From assembly GCF_001402915.1 (NCBI RefSeq), contig NZ_CP012945.1, positions 1,899,501-1,963,500 on the forward strand: 64,000 bases of DNA. Direction: 5' to 3'. Below the pieces are notes generated by a model. It searched no databases. It saw only the letters and a program-made list of their open reading frames with translations, and was not told the DNA's origin. Origin of the DNA: Devosia sp. A16 (GTDB lineage Bacteria; Pseudomonadota; Alphaproteobacteria; Rhizobiales; Devosiaceae). Position 1 is the stretch's first letter, and every line of letters starts with the position of its first letter. The translations under genes and the position numbers were made by a program. Positions 57,480-64,000 of this stretch are shown piece by piece.

Positions 57480-58436
57480 ATGACCCTCACCGGCAACCAG
57501 TTGCCGCCGCCGCGTCGCCTCCGGCCGTGGAGCGGGCTGGAGCGCCGGCTGCGCGATGTCGGCATTTCCGGCCGCACCCTGGTGATCGCCGCGCCGGCCA
57601 TCTGGCTGACCGTCTTCTTCATCGTGCCGCTGTTCGTGGTGTTCGGCATTTCGCTCGCCACCAAGCAGTTCGGCCGCCCGCCCTATTCACCGCTGCTGAC
57701 CACCGAAGGCGGCACCGTGCAGCTGACGCTGCACCTTTCCAACTACCTCAAGCTGTTCACCGATCCGCTCTATGTCGCGGCCTATCTGAGCTCGATCCGT
57801 ATCGCTCTGATCGCCACGGTGATCACGCTGTTCATCGGCTATCCGATGGCCTACGCCATCGCCCGCGCCCCTGACAAATGGCGCAACATCCTGCTGATGA
57901 TGGTGATCCTGCCGTTCTGGACCTCGTTCCTGCTGCGCGTCTATGCGCTCAGCGGTTTCATGCGCGGCAACGGCGTGATCAACCAGGTGCTGGCAGTGTT
58001 CGGCGTCCAGCCGCTGGTGATGATGCAGACTGATTTCGCCGTCTATGTGGGCATCGTCTACACCTACCTGCCCTTCATGATCCTGCCGCTCTACACCACC
58101 CTGGTGAAGCTCGACTCCTCGCTGCTCGAGGCCTCCGCCGATCTCGGTTCGCGCCCGTGGCAGACCTTCCTCTCGGTGACGCTGCCGCTTTCGCTGCCCG
58201 GCATCATCGCCGGCTCCATGCTGGTGTTCATCCCGGCGATCGGCGAGTTCGTCATCCCCTCGCTGCTCGGCGGGCCGGAAACCCTGATGATCGGCCGGGT
58301 GCTGTGGGACGAGTTCTTCGGCGCCACCAACTGGCCGCGTGCCGCGGCGGTGGCCGTGGCCATGCTGGTCGTCGTCGTCATTCCCATCCTGCTGCTGCAG
58401 AAGGCGCAGGATGCCGTGGTCGAGAAGGACCGGTAG
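57480..58436 (+). CDS. potH: Polyamine ABC transporter permease
   Basis: A 318-residue membrane subunit with a cytoplasmic lead of about 35 residues and then six helices (LVIAAPAIWLTVFFIVPLFV and so on). The EAA loop is LLEASADLGSRPWQTFLSVTLP. The segment IGYPMAYAIARAP is characteristic of PotB/PotH. The stop is directly followed by the potI start. Confidence 0.95.
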   Translation: MTLTGNQLPPPRRLRPWSGLERRLRDVGISGRTLVIAAPAIWLTVFFIVPLFVVFGISLATKQFGRPPYSPLLTTEGGTVQLTLHLSNYLKLFTDPLYVAAYLSSIRIALIATVITLFIGYPMAYAIARAPDKWRNILLMMVILPFWTSFLLRVYALSGFMRGNGVINQVLAVFGVQPLVMMQTDFAVYVGIVYTYLPFMILPLYTTLVKLDSSLLEASADLGSRPWQTFLSVTLPLSLPGIIAGSMLVFIPAIGEFVIPSLLGGPETLMIGRVLWDEFFGATNWPRAAAVAVAMLVVVVIPILLLQKAQDAVVEKDR

Positions 58437-59243
58437 ATGCGGCGCGGCTGGTTCCTCCCCATTGCGGCAACGCTCGGCTTTGCCTTCCTCTACCTGCCGA
58501 TCATTTCGCTGGTGGTGTTCTCGTTCAACGAGAGCCGGCTGGTGACGGTGTGGTCGGGCTTTTCCACCAAGTGGTATGGCGAGCTGTTCGCCGATCCGCA
58601 GATGCTGGGCGCCGCCTGGCTGAGCCTCAGGATCGCTTTCTTCTCGGCGAGCTTCGCGCTGGTGCTGGGGACGCTGTGCGCGGTGGCGCTGGTGCGCTTC
58701 AAGCGCTTCCGCGGCCGCACCGTGCTCGCCGGCGCGGTCTCCGCACCGCTGGTGATGCCCGACGTGATCACCGGCCTCGCGCTGCTGCTGCTGTTCGTCG
58801 CCATGGAATCGACGCTCGGCTGGCCTGCGGGCCGCGGCATCGTCACTATCATCATCGCCCACACCACCTTCTGCATGGCCTATATCACCGTGGTGGTGCA
58901 GTCGCGGCTGTCCGACCTCGACCTCAGCCTCGAAGAAGCGGCTATGGACCTCGGTGCCACGCCATTCCGGGTGTTCTTCGATGTCACCCTGCCGATCATC
59001 GCACCGGCCCTGATCTCGGGCTGGCTGCTCGGCTTCACCCTGTCGCTCGACGACCTGGTGATCGCCAGCTTCGTTTCCGGCCCCGGCTCCTCGACCCTGC
59101 CGATGGTGATCTTCAGTAAGATCAAGCTCGGCGTCTCGCCTGACGTCAATGCTCTCGCCACCATCATCATCGGCGTCGTGGCGCTCGGCGTCGTCGCCGC
59201 GACGATCATCGGCCTGCGCGGCAGCAAGCAGAAGCGGGCCTAA
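58437..59243 (+). CDS. potI: Polyamine ABC transporter permease
   Basis: A 268-residue membrane subunit. It begins RRGWFLPIAATLGFAFLYLP with IISLVVFSFNESRLVTVWSG, the PotC/PotI signature, and has the EAA loop LEEAAMDLGATPFRVFFDVT. LDDLVIASFVSGPGSSTLPM is also conserved. The ATG is adjacent to the potH stop, so they are coupled. Confidence 0.95.
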   Translation: MRRGWFLPIAATLGFAFLYLPIISLVVFSFNESRLVTVWSGFSTKWYGELFADPQMLGAAWLSLRIAFFSASFALVLGTLCAVALVRFKRFRGRTVLAGAVSAPLVMPDVITGLALLLLFVAMESTLGWPAGRGIVTIIIAHTTFCMAYITVVVQSRLSDLDLSLEEAAMDLGATPFRVFFDVTLPIIAPALISGWLLGFTLSLDDLVIASFVSGPGSSTLPMVIFSKIKLGVSPDVNALATIIIGVVALGVVAATIIGLRGSKQKRA

Positions 59244-59257
59244 TTGGGAGCCCCGTC

Positions 59258-59411
59258 CCTTCTCCCCTCAGGGGAGAAGGTGGCGCGAAGCGCCGGATGA
59301 GGGGTGAAGCGGCGCAACTTGCGCTCGCTGAGAAGCTGAACCCCTCACCCGAGTTCCGCTACGGACCTGGCGGTCCCAGTTGACGCCCCTCTGCCCTCAG
59401 GGGAGAGGGGC
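59258..59411. repeat. Intergenic palindromic repeat (family A)
   Basis: CCTTCTCCCCTCAGGGGAGA plus CGGATGAGGGG faces CCCCTCACCCG and CCCCTCTGCCCTCAGGGGAG. It follows the pot operon. The gap 59244-59812 contains this, a candidate promoter and the FMN riboswitch. Confidence 0.75.
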
Positions 59412-59463
59412 GTCCCTCCCTCATGCCGCGACAGCCACCCCCCGGTTTCGTCTTTGTGCTTGC

Positions 59464-59492
59464 TTGCAGCAGAGGGCCGGGAGGTCTATGTG
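59464..59492 (+). promoter_or_regulatory. Candidate promoter of the riboflavin transporter gene
   Basis: TTGCAG (59464-59469) and TATGTG (59487-59492) with a 17-base spacer, 30 bases before the riboswitch. The -10 match is weak. Confidence 0.3.
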
Positions 59493-59522
59493 AACCATTG
59501 TCGGTCGAGCAATCGGCTGGCG

Positions 59523-59663
59523 AGTTCTCAGGGCGGGGTGCAATTCCCCACCGGCGGTAAATGGGCGAACGCCCAAAGCCCGCGAGCGCTTTCGGAGCGA
59601 TCCGAGGGGTCAGCAGATCCGGTGAAACTCCGGAGCCGACGGTATAGTCCGGATGAAAGAGAA
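59523..59663 (+). promoter_or_regulatory. FMN riboswitch (RFN element)
   Basis: Closing stem GTTCTC (59523-59528)/GAGAAC (59658-59663). The conserved RFN segments are all present in order: GGCGGGGTGCAATTCCCCAC and CGGCGGT, GCCCGCGAGC, a variable arm, GGTCAGCAGATCCGGTGAAA, CTCCGGAGCCGACGGTATAG and TCCGGATGAAAGAG. Binding of FMN would lower expression of the transporter gene. A CCCCG/CGGGG hairpin at 59703-59716 lies in the right place for an expression platform, but no T run follows; the mode of control is unclear. Confidence 0.96.
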
Positions 59664-59812
59664 CGGGATTTACGCTGGCTCTGCCGGCGTCCCTTGGTCC
59701 GTCCCCGTTGCGGGGAGGAGATCCATGCCGAGCATGGTGGAGGGGGCGCTCGTCATTTCCCATCGCGATTCCCCGTAACCCTGAGGAAACAGGCTACGGA
59801 AAGGATCGTTTG

Positions 59813-60796
59813 ATGAGCCAGGTTTCCTCCACCAACAACTCCGCCGCCACGGCGGGCGCCACGTTCATGCTGGTTGCCGCCGTCGCCTTCGCCGGCTCCA
59901 ACGTGCTGCAGTCGGTGCTGCCGACCCCCGTCGAGTATGGCGGCTTCGGCATGGCCTCGACCGGCATGGTGTTCTGGCAATACCTGATCGCCGGCGTGAT
60001 CAGCCTGCCGCTGATCCTGCGCATCGGCATCGACAAGCTCCGCACCAGTCATCCCCTCGCGCACGAAATCCGCGCCTTTGTCTCGGCGCTCGGCGCGCAT
60101 GTCTTCGTCTACGGCTTCGCGTCCGGCGTACCGATCTGGCAGATGGTGACGCTGCTGGCCGCCGGCCCGCTGTTCATCATCTTCGGTTCCACGGTGTTCC
60201 TCGGCGAACGCGCCTCCGCCGCGCGCCTCGTCGCCGCCCTCGCCGGCTTCACCGGGGCCGTCATCGTCTCCGGCATCGGCAGCGAGGGCCTCGGCTGGCA
60301 CACCCTGATCCCGATCGCCGCCGCGGCGCTGTGGGCCACCACCGACGTCTTGACCAAGTATCTGGCACTGAAGGGTGAGAGCCCCGAAACGCTGACCATT
60401 TCGCTGCTGGTGCTGGTCACCCCGAACCATCTGCTGATCCTGCTCGTCGTCAACGCGCTCGGCTGGCTGGCGCCCGCCGTGGTGCCGGCCGGCCTCGCCA
60501 CCGGCTTCCCGTTTGCCCTGCCGAGCGGCGACGGCCTTTGGCTGCTGCTCCTGCTCGGCGTGCTGACCGGCCTCGCGCAATACCTGATGGCCTTTGCGTA
60601 CCGGGCCGCCGACGCCACCTACCTGCAGCCCTTCGCCGACCTCAAGGTGCCGCTCAGCGCGCTGGTCGGCTGGGTCGCCCTGGGTCAGGTGCCGTCGGTC
60701 TGGTTCTGGCCCGGGGCCGCGCTGATCGTCGCCGCCTCGGCGTTCATCTATTGGGTCGAGAGCCGCAATCGCACCCCGACCCTCGCCGCCGCCTGA
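59813..60796 (+). CDS. ribN: Riboflavin transporter RibN (EamA/DMT family)
   Basis: A 327-residue membrane protein with about ten helices in two EamA repeats (MLVAAVAFAGSNVLQSVLPT at the start). DMT proteins move many small molecules, but the FMN riboswitch 150 bases upstream and the resemblance to the known RibN group of rhizobia make riboflavin uptake the likely role. GGAAAGGA lies ten bases before the ATG. Monocistronic; a repeat follows. Confidence 0.9.
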   Translation: MSQVSSTNNSAATAGATFMLVAAVAFAGSNVLQSVLPTPVEYGGFGMASTGMVFWQYLIAGVISLPLILRIGIDKLRTSHPLAHEIRAFVSALGAHVFVYGFASGVPIWQMVTLLAAGPLFIIFGSTVFLGERASAARLVAALAGFTGAVIVSGIGSEGLGWHTLIPIAAAALWATTDVLTKYLALKGESPETLTISLLVLVTPNHLLILLVVNALGWLAPAVVPAGLATGFPFALPSGDGLWLLLLLGVLTGLAQYLMAFAYRAADATYLQPFADLKVPLSALVGWVALGQVPSVWFWPGAALIVAASAFIYWVESRNRTPTLAAA

Positions 60797-60867
60797 GGCC
60801 GCTGCACGCCCTCAGGCCCCGGAGCCCCCGTGACTGCGGCTCCGGGACTTTTCCCTAACTCCCGATA

Positions 60868-60992
60868 GAGACGGGCCCCTCCCAGCCTTCCCCATAAGAG
60901 GAGGTGAAGAGTCGGGGCTCCGTCTTCGATGGTGCCGAACCCACCGGCGGGGCACCTCCCCCTTCATGGAGGAGGCTGGGAGGGAGCCGTCT
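60868..60992. repeat. Intergenic palindromic repeat (family A)
   Basis: AGACGGGCCCCTCCCAGCCT and GGAGGCTGGGAGGGAGCCGT form the arms, with AGGAGGTG and CACCTCCCC inside, in the convergent gap between ribN and the next gene. Confidence 0.7.
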
Positions 60993-60995
60993 CGG

Positions 60996-62114
60996 TCAGT
61001 CGACGGCCACCCATCGCCCCTCGCGATGCGACTGCGCCATTGCATGCACTGCCCGCTCGATCTCGAGCCCGCGCGCGAAATCGACGATCTGTGCGCCGGC
61101 ATCGCCGCCGATCGCCTTCAGCAACTCATGGCATTCGATGATCTTCAACTCGTTGAAACCCAGCCCGTGCCCCGGCGCCGGAATGAAGCGATCGTAGGGC
61201 ACGTGCACCGGCGCGCTGAGGATGGTGCGAAAGCCCTGCTCGGCCACCGGGCCGCTGGCCTCGAACAGCTGGAACTCGTTCATCCGCTCCTGGTCGTAGG
61301 CGATCGTGCCCTTCGAACCGAACACCTGCAGGGCGATCCGGCCCTTGCGCCCCCAGGCGGAGCGGTCGAGCGCCATCACCCCCGATGCGCCGTTGCCGAG
61401 CTCGAGCAGCACCAAGGCGATGTCCCAGGTCTCGACCTTGCGCCGGCCGCCGTCGCGGCTCGGCCGATCGGCATAGGGCATGGCGAGCTGCGCCATCACC
61501 CGCCTGACCCCGCCGAACAGGAACTGTATCAGGCTGAGCGGATGCACGCCGAAATCGTCGAGCGCGCCATAGCCTGACGAGGCTTCGCTCTTCCAGTAGA
61601 ACAGCGCCTCCGGGTCGGCCATGAAATCTTCGTCCATCTCGAAGCGGACATGGTTCACCTCGCCGATGGCGCCCGCCTCGAGCAGCATCCTGATGTGCCG
61701 GATCACCGGGTTCTGGATGTAGTTATAGCCAAGTGCGGTGACCTTGCCCGACGCCTTCGCCGCCGCGACCATGCGTTCGGCATCGGCAAACCCCACCGCC
61801 ATCGGCTTCTCGCACCAGACATGCTTGCCCGCTTCCAGCGCGACAATCGCCATTTCGGCGTGGAAAGCGTTCGGCGTCGTCACCGACACCACCTCGACCT
61901 CCGGGTCGGCGATCAGGGCCCGCCAGTCCGAAGTGGATTTCTCGAACCCGAACTCCTCGGCCCGCCGCGCCGCCAGCTCCGGCGAGACTTCCGCCAGGTG
62001 CACCAGCCGTGGCCGCGGCCCATCGCCGAACACCGGCTTCACCCCGTTCCAGGCCAGGGCATGGCACTTGCCCATATAGCCGGTGCCGATCAGGCCGACG
62101 CCGATGCTGGTCAC
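60996..62114 (-). CDS. Gfo/Idh/MocA-family oxidoreductase
   Basis: A 372-residue NAD(P)-dependent dehydrogenase. The Rossmann fold begins TSIGVGLIGTGYMGKCHALA and the EKP motif is in HVWCEKPMAVGF. FEMDEDFMADPEALFYWKSE and DFGVHPLSLIQFLFGG belong to the catalytic part with the His. The start is GTG at 62114, with AAGGAG seven bases upstream. It is divergent from the RpiR regulator, with a palindromic site between. Inositol or another sugar is a plausible substrate from this context (inference). Confidence 0.9.
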   Translation of the reverse strand: MTSIGVGLIGTGYMGKCHALAWNGVKPVFGDGPRPRLVHLAEVSPELAARRAEEFGFEKSTSDWRALIADPEVEVVSVTTPNAFHAEMAIVALEAGKHVWCEKPMAVGFADAERMVAAAKASGKVTALGYNYIQNPVIRHIRMLLEAGAIGEVNHVRFEMDEDFMADPEALFYWKSEASSGYGALDDFGVHPLSLIQFLFGGVRRVMAQLAMPYADRPSRDGGRRKVETWDIALVLLELGNGASGVMALDRSAWGRKGRIALQVFGSKGTIAYDQERMNEFQLFEASGPVAEQGFRTILSAPVHVPYDRFIPAPGHGLGFNELKIIECHELLKAIGGDAGAQIVDFARGLEIERAVHAMAQSHREGRWVAVD

Positions 62115-62311
62115 TGTCAGTCTCCTTCGAAGGCGAGTCGCGATTGGTCTGGCTCGCCTGCCGTCCCATCGGTCCGAGAAAGCGCGCTCTGGAGGAGAGC
62201 TTACGTGTGGTCCGCGGCCCTGTCGTCGACAACCGCAGCGATCGAGCACCGTGCTGCATCCGATCCGCGCAGCCACCAGCATGGAACATCCAGAGCCGCA
62301 GCTGCCATTGA

Positions 62312-62327
62312 TGGAATGTTTATTCCA
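62312..62327. promoter_or_regulatory. Putative RpiR operator, TGGAAT-N4-ATTCCA
   Basis: TGGAATGTTTATTCCA is an inverted repeat with perfect six-base arms, of the GGAA-N6-TTCC form reported for rhizobial IolR, an RpiR-family regulator. It lies in the 344-base gap between the dehydrogenase and the RpiR gene; no gene is supported elsewhere in that gap. Confidence 0.6.
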
Positions 62328-62458
62328 CTCTACGATGGATGGTCAATCAGGGTGCCCGTCCGGTCCGGGCGTGGAAAACCGCGGCGGCGCCGGCGCAAGC
62401 CATGGACTTTGGCTGCAGTTCTGTTGGACTCTGCTGCGGCAGCCGCTATGAGGCCGGA

Positions 62459-63301
62459 ATGGACGACACGCAGATCAAGCTGGATGACGCCGTGCCGCGG
62501 GATTTTCCCGCGCTGCGCGCGCTGATCGCCGCGCGTGCCCCCACCCTGCCCCGCCGCCTGACTCAGGTGGCGAGCTTTGCCCTCGACAACCCCGACGATA
62601 TCGCTTTCGGCACCGCGGCCAGCGTGGCGCAGCGCTCGGGCGTGCAACCTTCGACCCTGGTGCGCTTCAGCCAGGCGCTGGGCTACCAGGGCTTTTCCGA
62701 CCTGCAGGAAGTGTTCCGCGCCCGCCTGCGCGATCGGGTGCCCTCCTATGAGGAACGGCTCAAGCAGTTGCACGAGCATGGCGGCAGCAAGAGCGGCCTG
62801 CTGCTGCAGGGCTTTGCCGATGCCGCCGAGCGCTCGGTCGCCGATCTCCGTCTCAAGCTCGACCCCGAAACGCTCGATGCCGCGGTCGATATCCTCGCCA
62901 GGGCCGAGACGATCTATCTGGTGGGGCTGCGGCGCTCATTCCCGATTACCAGCTACATGGCCTACGCGATGGGCAAGCTCGGGATCCGCAACCTGCTGGT
63001 CGACGGCATTGCCGGGCTCGGGGCCGAGCAGATCGGCTTCATCTCGCCGCGCGACGCGGTGCTGGCCATCAGCTTCACCCCCTATGCCAGCGAGACGGTG
63101 AACCTCGTCCACGCCGCCAAGGCGCGGCACGCCAAGGTGGTGTCGATCACCGACTCGATCTTCTCGCCCATCGCGCCGGTCGCCGACGCGTGGCTGGAAA
63201 TCGTCGAAGCGGATTTCGAGGGCTTCCGCTCGATGGCGGCGACCATGGCACTGGCCATGACGCTGACGGTGGCTGTCGCCAGCCGGCGCAGCGAGAAGTA
63301 G
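62459..63301 (+). CDS. MurR/RpiR-family transcriptional regulator
   Basis: A 280-residue protein. The RpiR HTH is in TAASVAQRSGVQPSTLVRFS and QALGYQGFSDLQEVFRARLR. The C-terminal SIS domain (about 130-265) binds a phosphosugar: AETIYLVGLRRSFPITSYMA and DAVLAISFTPYASETVNLVH. Rhizobial IolR and several sugar-catabolism regulators belong here. It probably controls the divergent dehydrogenase through the palindrome between them. Confidence 0.93.
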   Translation: MDDTQIKLDDAVPRDFPALRALIAARAPTLPRRLTQVASFALDNPDDIAFGTAASVAQRSGVQPSTLVRFSQALGYQGFSDLQEVFRARLRDRVPSYEERLKQLHEHGGSKSGLLLQGFADAAERSVADLRLKLDPETLDAAVDILARAETIYLVGLRRSFPITSYMAYAMGKLGIRNLLVDGIAGLGAEQIGFISPRDAVLAISFTPYASETVNLVHAAKARHAKVVSITDSIFSPIAPVADAWLEIVEADFEGFRSMAATMALAMTLTVAVASRRSEK

Positions 63302-63360
63302 TCGCTGGTTTCGAGGTCGTTTCTACCTCACGGAGGCAATACTTCTCCTCCTCACCGGCT

Positions 63361-63435
63361 GTCACCCCAGCGAAAGCTGGGGCCCATCTCACAGCCCGCG
63401 CCAACCGAGAGTTGGGTCCGTTCGCTGGGATGACA
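63361..63435. repeat. Intergenic palindromic repeat (family B)
   Basis: GTCACCCCAGCGAAAGCTGG and TCCGTTCGCTGGGATGACA face each other in the convergent gap after the RpiR gene. Confidence 0.7.
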
Positions 63436-63498
63436 CCTGGTGGGTGTGGAAGCGCCGTGCCTCGCCTGGCTGTCCGGCAATCGAACTGCTCGCCGCCC

Positions 63499-64000
63499 TC
63501 AGCTCTTCTTGACCGGATACCCCGTCGCCAGCCCGCCGCCGCCGGCGCCGACCACGGTCTGCTCGAACTCGACGCAGGAGCCGGTCATCGGCGCCGATTC
63601 CGGCCCGCCGAGGAAGGCGATGAGCCGCGCCACGTCCTCGGGCTTGATCAGCTTGCCGAACGGCCGCGACGCCTCCGCCTTCTCCAGCCAGTCGTCGGCC
63701 GCGTCGTGGAAGGTCTTCAGCGTCACGTGCTCACCGGGCGTATCGGCCCAGCCCAGGATAATGCCGTTCACCCGGATGCGCATCAGGTTGACGGCATTGG
63801 CGGTGTTCTTGGTCAGCGTCATCAGCGCGCCCTTCGAGGCGCTGTAGGCGGCGAGGTTGGGCGAGCCGATATAGGCGTTGACCGACAGGATGTTGACGAT
63901 CGTCCCCTCGATCTTTTCGCGCTGCATCAGCTTGATGGCGTCCTGCATCAGGAAGAACGGCGCCCGCACATTGATGGCGAACATCCGGTCATAGAGGGCA
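63499..64000 (-). CDS. Short-chain dehydrogenase/reductase, C-terminal part (cut by window edge)
   Basis: The C-terminal two-thirds of a classical [23 protein letters not shown] holds the conserved Asn region, [11 protein letters not shown] the Ser, and [10 protein letters not shown] the catalytic Tyr and Lys. The end [20 protein letters not shown] matches the family's PMTGxxxxxDGG position, though with EFEQ instead of DGG. The N terminus lies outside the window. Substrate unknown. Confidence 0.92.
   Translation of the reverse strand, partial: ALYDRMFAINVRAPFFLMQDAIKLMQREKIEGTIVNILSVNAYIGSPNLAAYSASKGALMTLTKNTANAVNLMRIRVNGIILGWADTPGEHVTLKTFHDAADDWLEKAEASRPFGKLIKPEDVARLIAFLGGPESAPMTGSCVEFEQTVVGAGGGGLATGYPVKKS

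Overview
The window is a 64-kb stretch of a GC-rich alphaproteobacterial chromosome. The gene order priA/atpH/atpA, the TCA block mdh-sucCD-sucA-odhB with zapE and an Omp19-like lipoprotein beside it, and sdhCDAB all point to the Hyphomicrobiales. The many short intergenic palindromes and the sugar/polyamine ABC operons would fit a Devosia-like bacterium, but genus is an inference from overall look, not from a marker gene. Nearly all of it is ordinary chromosomal sequence: I saw no prophage, integron, transposase or CRISPR array.

Layout. 1-6.5 kb: F-type ATP synthase genes (atpA cut by the window edge), priA, a VOC protein, an L,D-transpeptidase and XerC. 6.6-10.9 kb: a FadR-type regulator, a short autotransporter and a DMT transporter. 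11.0-21.2 kb: the lower TCA block on the minus strand (mdh, a secreted unknown, sucC, sucD, sucA, odhB with a clear terminator), then zapE and the Omp19-like lipoprotein. 21.5-26.7 kb: succinate dehydrogenase, with sdhC-sdhD-sdhA separated from sdhB by four extra small genes. 27-31.7 kb: small accessory genes (Nudix, SET-domain protein, alpha/beta hydrolase with divergent HxlR regulator, carbonic anhydrase, DMT transporter). 32-33.2 kb: asd preceded by a Thr/Lys-rich leader reading frame. 33.4-39 kb: oxidoreductases, TetR/SDR pair with a perfect operator, tRNA-Ala(CGC), GNAT. 39.2-48.3 kb: a LacI-controlled oligosaccharide uptake operon ending in a cytoplasmic GH9 enzyme. 48.5-52.5 kb: a LolD/FtsX-type ABC exporter. 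52.7-54.5 kb: psuG-psuK pseudouridine breakdown. 55-59.2 kb: potFGHI polyamine importer. 59.5-60.8 kb: FMN riboswitch plus riboflavin transporter. 61-64 kb: Gfo/Idh/MocA dehydrogenase divergent from an RpiR regulator, and an SDR cut by the window edge.

How the genes work together. The window holds most of the 2-oxoglutarate-to-oxaloacetate arm of the TCA cycle (odhB/sucA, sucCD, sdh, mdh; no fumarase seen) and part of the ATP synthase. Around it are scavenging modules, each with a recognisable control element: LacI with two copies of the same 14-bp palindrome, one before the regulator and one before the transport operon; TetR with a 12-bp inverted repeat in the divergent promoter; RpiR with a GGAA-N6-TTCC site; an FMN riboswitch; and a hairpin between potF and potG.

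The most novel-looking item is the asd leader. About 100-200 bases upstream of asd, on the same strand, is a 31-codon frame (or 23 codons from an inner ATG) with 10 Thr and 5 Lys codons. Its coding sequence contains a perfect 9-bp hairpin, and two further hairpins lie before asd. It looks like an amino-acid-sensing attenuator for the Asp-family pathway. This is read from the sequence; the regulatory role is inference.
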